DNA from: Eurosta solidaginis
Lineage: Eukaryota; Arthropoda; Insecta; Diptera; Tephritidae
Assembly: GCF_040869045.1 (NCBI RefSeq)
Contig: NC_090319.1
Coordinates: forward strand, 388,755,601-388,819,600
Direction of reading: 5' to 3'
DNA: 64,000 nucleotides
Shown: positions 1 through 10,500 of the stretch, one piece after another
Layout: every line of letters begins with the position of its first letter
Numbering within the stretch: position 1 is the first letter of the stretch
Notes under the pieces: generated by a model
What the model was told of the DNA's origin: nothing
Databases searched by the model: none
What the model saw: only the letters and a program-made list of their open reading frames with translations
Program-made: the position numbers and the translations under genes

Positions 1-460
1 ATTATTCAGGGAACTAGTTCATTATCATGGCAAGACTATTTTCGGAATACTTTCGTTAACGATTTCTTCCAATCTCATCTCTTTACACTGTAATAAAAAG
101 ATCAAAAATTCCACAGTTAATTTTGGTCTCGACTGGAGATAATTAAGACATGCTGTATAGGGGTGCAATTTTAGATTACCCTATAAAGTTACAATACATT
201 AAAATCTTAACTTAAATCACCATCACAATATATTAAAATTAAAGGTTTTATCTGTACCAAAATTTTTTGTTTATATCGCTTGCAATAGTATTAAAAATTT
301 CTAGTAGACCTCTGTGCGACACCATTCAATTATACATATATACAGCAGGGAACAGAAATATTCAAAAATGTTTCTCTATTAAATACATCTCTAATTATTG
401 TTGACGAAAAAGTTCAAAAGGAGTTCTTTGAACTTTTTTGATAAACACATTCCGGGACGG
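1..460. other. AT-rich stretch, no gene seen
   Basis: No open frame of interest, no RNA gene and no repeat shared with the rest of the window was recognised. The only notable feature is the hammerhead-like core immediately to the right. Confidence 0.5.
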
Positions 461-490
461 GTTTCGACACTCGCGTGGTTTCATCATCAG
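461..490 (-). ncRNA. hammerhead-ribozyme-like core motif
   Basis: Read on the minus strand, the segment starts with CTGATGA and ends with GAAAC, the two conserved strands of a hammerhead core. The 18 bases between them can close an imperfect stem II: two outer pairs GA/TC, an A-G mismatch, then two more pairs. Penelope-like retroelements and related insect repeats are known to carry minimal hammerheads of this kind. I could not draw a convincing stem I, stem III or cleavage triplet from the flanks, so activity is not claimed. A second core-like motif lies at 21428-21455. Confidence 0.3.
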
Positions 491-2124
491 TTGCTAGCTT
501 TCAAGTTGAGTTGAGTGCCGAAACAATTGTTTTGCAATTAAAAATAACTTTAAACGACAAAAAGGTGTTTGTTTTTATTTACGTATGTACATAAGTCGTT
601 TAGCACTCAATATATAAAAAAAAAAAAGATTTTGTTTAGTTTAGCAAAATTCCAGTTATAAGTTTCTCAAAACTAGCACAGAATTTGGAAAAAAAATTTT
701 CGAAAGTTGTTTAAGAGTTTCTTTCATATACAAAAAAAATTACACTTTGTAGGAAAATCTAAAATACCATTCCGAAAAAAATTGTTGTATAACTTGTACT
801 TTGTGAGACTAAAACTGATTGAGCTATAAAATTGTATAGGTACTGAGTTAAAATTTACAAAAGTTCTTTGCTTAAATATCGAAAATAATTAATTGACGAA
901 ATTTGAAAAAAATTGGCATTGCTATTTTTCTAAACGCTGCTGTACATTTTGTTCCATGCTTTATGGAAAAGGTATTAAAAGTTGTATACAATTTGAATAG
1001 AAACAAAAATTAACTACCAACTATTTATGCCGGAATGCGCATTTCCTTCCGTAATTTATGTCATCAAATGCGGAAAATTTCAAAATCGAAAGCGAATGCA
1101 AATTCCACTTGTGACTCAGCAAAGACGTAATAGCTCACGATAATTTTTTATTTTTTTTGTTCCTCTAGCGGTGTGATGAGCAAGTCGCAGGCTCAACAGT
1201 TTAAGTACTACAACTATCGCACTGGGTTTTTGTTTTTTATCACAGACTGTGAGTCAGAACTAAAATGATTGCTGTATTTAACACAAAGCAAATTTTTATG
1301 CAAAGTAAAGAGACAATTAAAACAAAAATGGATACCTGATCCATAGTCATGAATACAAAAAAAAAATATATATATATATTGAAACATTTTAATTTTTCAG
1401 TGCAAAAACATATAAACTAGGAAATGCGTCGCTTTCAATTGATGACAAATATATTGTTTTGAAAATATAAACACCGTCTGTGTGGCACAAAATCAAATTA
1501 AGTTGTTAAAAAAAAAATTAATTTTTTTATATAACTCCATACACAGCGCCTCATTGCCACTATTGTCAGTTAAAATATAACAAAAGTGCAAAATATAAAA
1601 TTTAAATCAAAGTGAAATATTGGTTTTTCCATAATCGAATTTCGAAGAATTATTAGATGCGGCACAGAAACAAAAACAAAAACAACTTCTGCATTGTCAT
1701 ATTTTGCATCTTTCTATATTTGCTTTGTTTTGGCCTTTGTCAGAACAAACATTTCAAATTGAATTTGCTACACAAAAATAAAAAAAGCTAAAACCAAAAA
1801 AATAAATACCCAAACACACATAAAAGGTGCAAGCAAAAATGCACTAACCAGATATAAAATAACAAATTGTTTAAGCATACGCTATGAAAAATTCATTGCT
1901 TGATACTTACTGGCTGGGTCAACAAAGGTGAAAAAAAATTGGTGATTGTAATCAAATTAAAGATATTTAGGATGGATTTGTCTAGGTTAACAAGAAAATA
2001 AACCATCTGTACGATGTAATACTTGAATTTGGTGTTATGGTAAACATTAAACGCCTCCAAACCTCCTCCCTTTCGAAACATCTATTTAACTAGATGAGAT
2101 GCCAACAGTTCCAAAATTGATTTC
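491..2124. other. AT-rich non-coding stretch
   Basis: Long A and T runs, a short TA repeat near 1367-1380 and no coding frame I believe. The part at about 640-900 resembles 43.66-43.86 kb (both contain a GACTAAAA..TTGAGCTA block), so some of it may be a low-copy dispersed repeat. Nothing else was recognised. Confidence 0.4.
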
Positions 2125-2295
2125 CTTTTAGTCCCGAAATAATACTGAACTATTACTCAAATCACTTAAACCAATCTCTAACGATATCCCAAATAATATC
2201 TTAGGATTTCTCAAACAACCCCGAAATAATACCGAAACGTTTCAAAAAAGACCACCACGGTGGTGAATTAATCCCAAAAATAATCCTGAAATGAG
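2125..2295 (-). repeat. degenerate CCGAAATAATACC minisatellite
   Basis: Irregular repeats of about 20-30 bases built on CCGAAATAAT, CCCAAATAAT and AATAATACCGAAA. The same motif in reverse complement (GGTAATTTCGG, GGGGTA) forms the block at 16426-16640, so the two loci are inverted copies of one repeat family. No coding potential. Confidence 0.45.
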
Positions 2296-2699
2296 GACGA
2301 AATCTTTAATTGAGTCCTTGCATTGTATAATTTCTCAAATACGTTTCCTGCAGATACCGATATAGTAGTTTTTTGGTTCGAGTGACTAATTCTTGGAACA
2401 AATTTTTCACCATCTCTGGGCTAGGTTGCGCTTGAGGTTAAGCTTAAGTAAATTGACCTATAAACATATTTAAATTAAAAATTGTTTTCTGGTAAAAGTT
2501 TGTTTTTTGTATTAGGAGTTAATTTGCCAGGTTAATGTTGTATCATCTCTTAGCTAGGTGACGCTATGTGCCCAAGTTAGTTGAACTGCATAAAAGTTTG
2601 TCTGAGCTTGCTGGCTTGAGCATAATTTTTATGAAGTTCATATGGAAAATGCAATATGAAAATTTCTTTTTTCTGATTTTCTTTTATTTAACAAAAAGC

Positions 2700-3186
2700 A
2701 ACAATATTATTCATTCATTGCCTCTTCTTAATCCTTCTCTTCATCTGGAATATATCACCCTCTTACTCTACTCTTGCTCCATTGTTTTCACTGTCACTCT
2801 TATTCTTCACTGCTTCTTCTTCATGCAGTGAAAAGGAACCACTCTGAAAGTTTTTGTCCTTTATCGGATATGATTTTCTCTTCCTTTTGTATTCTTTTAT
2901 TCATCTTCCTAGTTCGTCTCTCTATCCTCTTCCTACTATTATTTCTATTCCGACTATGCCTATTCTCAATTCTTTTTCACCTATTTCTATTTAAATTCCT
3001 CTGCATATTCAAATTCGTTTTTCTTTTCCTATTCCTATTCCATTCCTGTCCCTTTTCTTACTATGTTTCAATTTCTTTTCCTATTTCTTTTCCTTTTCCT
3101 ATTCCTTTTCCTATTCTTATTCCAATTCCCACTCATATTCCTTTTCCTATTCCTATTTCTCCTATACTCCTATTTTTATTCCAATA
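2700..3186 (+). repeat. pyrimidine-rich low-complexity tract
   Basis: About 490 bases almost free of purines on the plus strand, dominated by TTCCTATTCC and TTTTCCTATT units. They translate to Phe/Pro/Ile repeats, but composition alone explains the open frame, and I do not read it as a gene. A polypurine/polypyrimidine tract of this length could form triplex DNA; that is inference. Confidence 0.7.
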
Positions 3187-5144
3187 GCTATCCGATTCCC
3201 ATTTAAGTAATTTTTGTATCTAACTTTCGATGGTTTTTGATATTTTGGGAACAAAAACAAACCTTTAGAACACCTTGAGCGAAACCCTGAGTGCTATCTC
3301 TAAACTGTCACATATAGCGACGCTTTAATCTTCCGCCTACCTGAGGTGAGCGAACCTAAAACTACGGGAACATTAACAAGATTAGGTCGTTTCCAAATAA
3401 TCTTTCTCTTTAAAAAAAAAATTAAAAGTACTTTGTTACTAAACCAATATAAAACTACCTTGGCAGTCGAGGCTAAAAACGGCTACCATGCCTTTCTAGA
3501 GGAATTGCGGAAGTTTTAAAGACCTTCAGGCATCAAAAAAAGGATGTGCTCTGCAAATGTTCCCCTCTAATTGTTTCAAAAGTTCGTTTCGCTAGTTCAG
3601 GCGTCTACAGTTACTTAAAATTTTTAGGGACCAGCGCTGTTATGTAAACATTTTAATGGAGTTACCAAAAGTGCTGTCAAAAATGTGATCGAACTAATTA
3701 GAAGTAGTATGTCGCATTCTACAACTGCCACCAACAGTCAGTTGGCTTCTGATATGCTCTAAGTTCGGTTTCTGTTATTCTGAAATAATCCCTTTCATAC
3801 AGCGCAACAAAAGTGATTTTTACAATTTAAAAAAGTTGATTAAAGTTGTCAGCGAAGATCCACCAGATGTTCATCCAAGAAGAATACCACAGACAAAGTC
3901 AACCTCACACATACATGTGTATGAGCATTTTCTTTTTATAATAATTATAGCTATTTTGGTTATGTTGCAAGTGGCATGATGTCATATTTTTGCATGTGGC
4001 CGCATTTATTAAATTGTTTCACATTTTTTGCAAATGTTTTTGCAACAAAAAATGCAATCTAATTCTGCCGTTGCTTTTCTCCTACTTTTGCTGATAAATT
4101 AGAAAAAAAAACCGCACACATACATCCATATAACCAAACTACGGTTTGTAGCTATATAAAGTACATAGAGCTTCAGTTTTTAGATGCAAGTGAAATATGT
4201 GTGATATACAAAAACAAATTGGTCGCTGTGTAACTTTTGCCATTTCGCCAGCGTACTCCTTAGACGCTGGTGGATGTCAACGCGCTTCCAAAAAAAACTA
4301 ATTTCATATAAAAAGAGAGTCCAGAAAAATGAAAAGATAAACGAAAATAGACAAATATGCACTCTTAATAGATAAGTACGCATACACATACATACATACA
4401 TATATGTAGTTACTAAAATAAAAACAAAATAGAGAAACAACAAACACTTGCATTGTTTGCACAGTCACAAGTCAACTGGTGGCCCCCAGCATTAAAAATG
4501 CAATGGTGGTGAAATAATTGTGATTGTGGTTGTAATGGTGATGGCGCTGGCGATGACACTGGTGTTAAAGTAGGTGTTGAAGATAGCAAGAACAACTAAA
4601 AGTTTATATTTTAGCGTATACTTACATATATACATAGATTTTGTTTATTCCTATTTGCACATAATTTGTATTCCCTCTTTGTATCCTCTTTTATATGCTC
4701 CATCTTATATGCATTTTCCAAAAGCATTAAAACAGCTGTGACAGCAGCAGGTGGTTGAGGGTGGTGTCATATGGAAGAAGCGTTTGTGTGTCCTTGCTGT
4801 CAGTAGACTAGATACATATATAAGAACAATTGACGATTCAAATTTCTTTTCCTGGATATTCGTACCTCTTGGATGGCGGTGTTATGATATAGTCGATATA
4901 GTGCCCCAAAAAATGTTTAAACTTTAAAATGGATATAATAAAATGCGGAAAAGTTGCTATGGTTCTGAAAATACTTCATAAAAGAATCATAGTAAAGGTA
5001 GTTTTCAACGAAAAACGTTTTTTTTTTTTCATAATCGCAAGATCCCTTCTACTCAGCATTGCTCCGATCGTGTGTCAACGCCCTCGCGATTTCTTGAACG
5101 ATTTTCATCCCGCCGAACGAAGCATTTAATATCGGCGACTACCG
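3187..5144. other. unrecognised non-coding stretch
   Basis: No gene, RNA or classifiable repeat was recognised in these 2 kb. The part at 3200-3700 has balanced composition and may be an old mobile-element remnant, but I see no motif that names it. CATA-type microsatellite sequence occurs near 4380-4410. Confidence 0.4.
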
Positions 5145-5689
5145 CCGGACGAAGCGAAGGCGAGAGGTGCACATGATCGACCAAGCAGGAAAAGCGTGGG
5201 TTCAAGCGCGGGGCTGTAAAGTGTCGAAGATTATGTGCAGGTCTTACAACCTTAGACTAACAAAGTTGCTTCTATCTTTAAAAAGAGAGGACTGTAGACT
5301 CATGACGGGTATTCTGACTGGACACTGCCTTTTGGCGTCACATGCCTTTAAATTAGGCTTGGCCAGTGATAGCAGTTGTAGGAAGTGCGGGCTGGAGGAG
5401 GAAACGATCGAGCACGTTCTGTGCTCTTGCCCTGCGCTTGCCAGGCTAAGACTCCAGCTATTAGGAGTGATACAGCTGTCAGATCTAGAAGCAGCAAGTG
5501 GCTTAAATCCTAGGAAGCTTCTAGTATTTCCCCAGAGGGCGGAGTTATTTTATAACATAAGTCCTGGTTTTAAATAGGGTTTTTCAGTTTGGTCGTTAAA
5601 ACAAACTTCTGATAACACTACGGACTTATTCAATTTATGTGAGGTCCTCATGGACCGGCCAGTTCAACCTAACCTAACCCCCGGACGAA
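5145..5689 (+). mobile_element. 5'-truncated LOA-like non-LTR retrotransposon with target duplication
   Basis: The element occupies about 5154-5680 and is bracketed by CCGGACGAA at 5145-5153 and 5681-5689, a 9-bp target-site duplication. It carries only the extreme C-terminal coding tail plus a 3' UTR ending in a CCAGTTCAACCTAACCTAA-type tail. The same 3' end appears at 9480-10500. Clean duplications and a 5' truncation are the signature of target-primed reverse transcription. Assignment to the LOA clade (Bilbo/TRIM-like elements with RNase H) is inferred from the protein tail and from related fragments at 6.1, 9.5, 11.8, 20.5, 34.4, 35.3 and 49.1 kb. Confidence 0.7.
5167..5577 (+). pseudogene. 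C-terminal tail of LOA-like reverse transcriptase polyprotein
   Basis: A 136-codon open frame that lacks RT and RNase H because of 5' truncation. Residues about 48-60 read LTGHCLLASHAF and residues about 69-90 contain CRKCG, then EEETIEHVLCSCPAL. This Cys/His-rich signature follows the RNase H domain in LOA, I and R1-type elements. The first Met is only the first available one; the natural frame would continue upstream. The frame is free of stops, so this is one of the better-preserved copies in the window, but it cannot make a working enzyme. Confidence 0.7.
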
Positions 5690-6094
5690 CAGCTATGCAA
5701 GCAGGTAATCACTGACACTCCCATCCTTCTTACCCTGCTACAAACGTACTCGATTTAATGTAGCTAAAAATTGGCTATATACTTAAAACACAGACTGAAG
5801 TTTAGAGTTAAATGAAACTGTTGGAGGAAAAACTCTTCTAAGTGACACCCGGGTTGAGATATTTGGAAAAGTCGTCCAAATCCGATGGAGCGAATTGACT
5901 TTAGTTGCTTTTGAGATTGGTTTTTTGGAGAAAGATAATTCTATTTAGTTTCTGAGTTCAGGAAATAACAAAATCATTATATTAAGAAATATAAATCTAG
6001 CATTAACCGGGGTGTTCCAAAGTGACGGGTGGGATATTTTGACTCGACTTTGAGACAAATTTCTAGTAGCTTATCTTTGACTAGTCTGACTGCT
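5690..6094. other. stretch with possible dispersed repeat
   Basis: No gene. The line at 6009-6047 (GGGGTGTTCCAAAGTGACGGG and following ACTCG) resembles the start of the repeat at 45156, which suggests a dispersed non-coding element; the boundaries cannot be set from this window. Confidence 0.3.
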
Positions 6095-7010
6095 TTTCGA
6101 CCCCTTCCCCTTTTGTTTGCATGCTTGACTTTCATCTTAACCTTAAGTCAGAGTACCCATCATTAGCCTACAGTTACATCTTTTCAATGATAAAAGTAAC
6201 TTTGCTAGTCTAAGCTTGTAGTGCCGCGCTTGGTCCCAATCCTTTCCTGTTTGGTCAATCATGTGAAACTCTCGCCATCTTTTGATTTCTCCCAATCTGA
6301 TTAGGATGTCTACGGTACAAGCTACGAGGTCTGTTTAGCTAACTCATCCGTTTTTTTAATTTCCATTTATTCAATATACAAAAGTATATTTCTCCACATC
6401 AGGACTTTTTGCACGGATTGTTTACACTCTTAAAATTTTAGGTATTGTACTATGAGACATTATAGCCTCAATGGCTGCCAACTTATACTTCCGCCAGAAA
6501 AACACTTCAGTGATTTATATCCGCTTCAGCGCAATATACCGCATACCTTACTCCGACCACTACTTTGGAACCATTGGTATACGCGTGTATCCCCTCGTCT
6601 GCCATTTGAGCGACCATGCGTCAGCCTTCACCCTCTGTTGTGGCTCTAAATGGCACATCGCGACACCGGTAGGGAACTAAGTAATATGTTCTCCAATATT
6701 TGAAGACGAGGACTCAGTGGTATATTAAAGGCTTTACAATGTAAATATTAAAGCAGAGAGAGGGCGGCAGACCCTATGTAGAACCCAGCATGCTTTCCCT
6801 TCATCACTTTGACTACAATTTGCTATCTACAACCATTCCTAGATATTTTGGACTTGGTTTCTCCTGCAGGGTTAGCGAGTCCAGTTCGATACCTTGCAAA
6901 CAAGACCACATCCCCACTCGATCCTTAAAATAGCTTATGACAACTGCCATGTCATCTACGTACGCAGATGGTTTCATAAGGCCCCGTCTTGCGGGGGAGC
7001 TTAATTAGGC
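6095..7010 (-). mobile_element. decayed LOA-like retrotransposon copy
   Basis: On the minus strand, 6951-6962 encodes YVDD in the context SAYVDDMAVVIS, a variant of the RT catalytic YADD box. About 6800-6860 encodes PKYLGMVVDSKL, the conserved block just after it. Near 6150-6330 the sequence matches the stretch upstream of the C-terminal tail in the copies at 5.15 and 9.58 kb (GAGAAATCAAAAG.. and ATGATTGACCAAACAGG). The order RT, then tail, on one strand supports a single copy with many stops, frameshifts and internal losses. No target duplication was found. Confidence 0.55.
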
Positions 7011-8163
7011 TATTTATAGTACGAGAAATACCTTTTTAGTAAAAATCGGATAATACGGAAAATCTCCTTTTATACTAAATTTTGAGGCACAGCATTGCAC
7101 ACATCCCTGCAAAAACGATTCGCTCACATCCAACACCAAGTCCAAAGTTGGCGTTTGATACCAAACCAATATCAATATACACCAACTCACACCAGTTACG
7201 CTCAAGTTACTCGAAACCAAACCAAACAGTTAAAATAAAACACCGCAATCACCCTGCACTCAAACTATTAAAAGTGAAGTAGTGAACCATTCTCTCCAGA
7301 CTTCCTCTTCAATACATATCCACACTTAGCAAATATACACAATCTTTCCAGATTTTTATAGTTCCTCTTAGTTGCCCTACTTCGTGTCCTATTTGGCGGC
7401 AATATCTTCCTTATTTCCTTGTATGTCTCAGCGATTTTTTTTTTTGTCACATGAATTTCAACTAAAACCAAACTTACTCTCATCTCACCCATACTAAATG
7501 GCCCACACTACCAATTTTTTTTATTTTGCTATTTATTTTCTTGTACATAATGTGGCTGAAAACGTTATAAAAAATCGGAATGCTGAGAGTAACTTCGTTG
7601 GGGGTGAGCATATTATCTTTGTTTTTGTATGAAGAAAAAAAATCGTATAAATATGTACATATGTATGTGTTTGTATATAAAAATTGGTATATATTTAGTG
7701 TAGTTAGGGTGCAACAGGCGGTTGTTGTTGCCGGTAAGCATACATACATACACACATACATGCATATGTAAATATATATGTATATAAACTACCATATTCA
7801 ACACATAGAAAAATAGTTTGCCTTAGTAAAAATATTAGTAAATTCCATGTACTTGATATTAACGGGGCGTGGCTGTGTGCAGTTCGGTACTTATATTTAA
7901 TGTGATATTTTGTTTTTTATGGTTGTGTTCGTGTAAAATTGTCAAGTGCATAAATTTAGGATGGCAATTTTTTTCCACCATATGGTGCTACTGTCATCAG
8001 GTAAATTGCCTTTTCTGGAAGTATGTGCAGTCGGAATGAGATGAGACTAATTTTAGTGGAATATAATATTTTATGTTGCAGATAGAAGATGTTTGTGAGC
8101 GAAAATACCAATTCCGTAAATTGACCAGACTATTGGGAGAATAATTTGATAATGGAAATTTAA
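7011..8163. other. non-coding stretch with CATA/ATGT microsatellite
   Basis: Short open frames here are incidental. ATGT/CATA runs occupy roughly 7650-7790 and can pair with each other. No gene or classifiable repeat was recognised. Confidence 0.4.
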
Positions 8164-9092
8164 AACAAGTAAGGACGGGAACTTCATACCTTTCATGAAT
8201 GGGGCTGAACAATAATCGTATCCCATTCGTAATCTCCAAATAATCGGATGTATAAGATAAGAAATATATACTGAACAGATGTACATAGCTAAAGGATTTT
8301 AAGATAAATATAAAAAAATGGCCAAAAACCCCCTTGTATGGGATATATATTATATATAGCTCCGAACGGAATGGTTTTTACAGGAAATCTTCTATGATAT
8401 ATTAGAACATATATTACCAAGTTTCACGTTTTTATATTGGAAGCTAAGGGAGAGATGACCAGAAATTTTTCTATCTGAACGATCGGTTGTATGGGATAGG
8501 TATATACTATATACATATAGCTCCGATCAAAGAGATTTTTTTCAGGAAATCTTCTATGATATATTAGAATAAATATCACCAAGTTTCACGTTTTTATATT
8601 GGAAGTTAAGGTAGAAATGGCTAAAAAATTTTCTATCTGAACGATCGGTTGTATGGGATATATATTAGATATAGCTCCGCTCAAAGTGATTTTTTCAGGA
8701 AATCTTCTATGATATATTAGAATATATATCACCGAGTTTCACGTTTATACTTTCTAAATTGCGGCAGGAATGACCAAAATCGTCTTATCTGAATGATCGG
8801 TTGTATGGGAGATATATGTTATAGTGGTCCGATTCTACCGGATCCGACAAATGTCTAATATAATACAAAAATACATACTTGTGCCAAATTTCATTGAGAT
8901 ATCTCAAAATTTGAGGGATTAGTTTGCGTTCAAACAGACGGACGGACAGAAGGACATGGCTATATCAGCTCAGCTCGTCGCCGTGATCAATTCGGTATAC
9001 TTAATGGTGAGTCTATCTTCTATATTTCTCAACGTTACAAACATCTGACCAAAGTTAATATACCATTTCATGTTCATGAAAGGTATAAAAAA
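8164..9092 (+). mobile_element. Helentron/DINE-1-like non-autonomous element
   Basis: The left end ACAAGTAAGGA is identical to the left end of the element at 39216 and, inverted, to 43.63-43.64 kb. Just inside is CATACCTTTCATGAA, which is repeated inverted at the right end as TTCATGAAAGGTAT (about 9073-9086), so the element has subterminal inverted repeats. The interior has three tandem units of about 153-162 bp, each with CAGGAAATCTTCTATGATAT at 8381, 8543 and 8696. Then come a CGGACGGAC-GGACATGGCT block near 8938-8962 and the end. Subterminal inverted repeats around a tandem core fit DINE-1/Helentron-like elements of flies. No coding sequence. Confidence 0.6.
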
Positions 9093-9479
9093 GGAAACTT
9101 GAACCTAAAAAACATTTAATTGATACTTGCAAAAATATTTAAATCGAAGTTTTAAGGACCACTTTGGACATAGAAATAGAGAAAGTCATTTCTGTGCAAA
9201 ATTTGTTTGCCTTTGGATATCATTTTATTCACTAGTCATTAATCCGGAATATGTTACTCATACGACGTGGTGTACCGTTCTAGAAAATGCTATTGAGGTA
9301 TTCAGAAAGCCATTATTACCTTCAAGCTTGAACTGGGCGGTCCGTGAAATAAGCACACACAGACTGAACGAGTCCATAGTGTTGGTTATCTGGTAATGTG
9401 TTTACATTTTGTACACAGTTTACAACAACAATAATCTCACACAGCATTCGAATAAGAAATGTCCTGTAATGCAAAGAAG
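9093..9479. other. unrecognised stretch
   Basis: An 89-codon open frame at 9127-9396 shows no motif I recognise. It is low in conserved features and probably a chance or decayed frame. Nothing else is seen. Confidence 0.35.
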
Positions 9480-10500
9480 AATTAGAGAGATTTCGCTAAG
9501 GCCGTACCATACATTTATACTGCATTTTCGGCCATAAAGGGGTAGCAATTAACGCAAAGACCGATGAAAGGAGGACGTAGTGCTCGATAAATTGATGACA
9601 GATGTCCTAATCCGTTTAGGAGAAATCAAAAGGAGACAGGAGTTGCATATGATACATCAAACAGGAAAGGCGCGAACTTCGGGCTTCAAAATGTCTAAGA
9701 TAGTGTGCAAATCTTACCACGCAAGGGTGCTTATATATAAACATAAGGCTCACGATGGTCATATAAACTGGACATTGCTTTCTGGTGTCCGCATGTTTAT
9801 AAGTTAGGTCTCGTCAGTAGCAGCAGATGTACGAAGTCCAAGCTGCAGAAAGAAACGGTTGAACACGTTCTGTGTTCGTGTTCTGCGCCTGCCAGTTCAA
9901 GGCTCCAGCTACTAGGAGTGGCAGAGTAGCCAGATATCGGGGCAGCAATTAAGCCAGATCACAGAAAACTTCTAGTATTTGTAAAGATGCCGGAGCTATT
10001 CTATGACATAAGTCTCTACTTGGGGTTTTTCCGTTTGGTCATCAAACAAATTCTCGTAACACTTTGGACTCGTTCAGTTTATGGGAGGGTTTTATTGACT
10101 GAGCGGCCACCGTGGTGCGATGGTAGCGTACTCCGCCTATCACACCGTACGCCCTGGGTTCAACTCCAGGGCAAAGCAACATCAAAATTTTAGAAATAAG
10201 GTTTTTCAATTAGAAGAAATTTTTTCTAAGCGGGGTCGCCCCTCGGCAGTGACTGGCAAGCGCTCCGAGTGTATTTCTGCCATGAAAAGCTCTCAGTGAA
10301 AACTCATCTGCCTTGCAGATGCCGTTCGGAGTCGGCATAAAACATGTAGGTCTCGTCCGGCCAATTTGTAGGGAAAATCAAGAGGAGCACGACGCAAATT
10401 GGAAGAGAAGCTCGGCCTTAGATCTCTTCGAAGGTTATAGCGCCTTACATTTATTTTATTTATTTTTTTTTTATTGACTGAGCAGTTCAACCTAACCTAA
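9480..10500 (+). mobile_element. LOA-like retrotransposon 3' end, interrupted by a SINE
   Basis: About 9580-10030 encodes the same C-terminal tail as 5167-5577 (HMIHQTGKA.., SKIVCKSYH.., then LNTFCVRVLRLP in a shifted frame), broken by several frameshifts and deletions. The 3' UTR ends in CAGTTCAACCTAACCTAA. Comparison with the copy at 5.15 kb shows that the sequence is contiguous except for 10105-10468, where a SINE is inserted. This copy is clearly older than the one at 5.15 kb because its frame is destroyed. Confidence 0.65.
10105..10468 (+). mobile_element. tRNA-derived SINE, full length, nested
   Basis: A 364-bp element flanked by a perfect 15-bp duplication TTTTATTGACTGAGC (10090-10104 and 10469-10483). 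The head resembles a tRNA gene: a box-A-like GTGGTGCGATGGTAGCG, an anticodon-arm-like CTCCGCCTATCACACCG, and box B GGTTCAACTCC. It is closest by eye to a tRNA-Gly-type head. The body includes GCCATGAAAAGCTCTCAGTG, TGCCGTTCGGAGTCGGCATA and GGAGCACGACGCAAATTGG. The tail is a run of TTTAT and T. RNA polymerase III transcription from boxes A and B is expected; mobilisation by a resident non-LTR enzyme is inferred. Related copies lie at 15.2, 25.2, 33.6 and 42.6 kb. Confidence 0.85.

Noticed and set aside
2774..3187. 137-codon gene rich in Phe, Pro and Ile
   Set aside because: It is a translation of a polypyrimidine tract; the composition alone keeps the frame open.
5668..5681. AACCTAACCTAACC motifs as telomere-type (TTAGG) repeats
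   Set aside because: Only two to three units, always at the 3' end of LOA-like copies (also 10490 and 49100 region), so they belong to the element tail. Flies also lack TTAGG telomeres.
10105..10170. tRNA gene
   Set aside because: Box A and box B are present, but there is no closed acceptor stem, and the sequence continues into a SINE body with target duplications.
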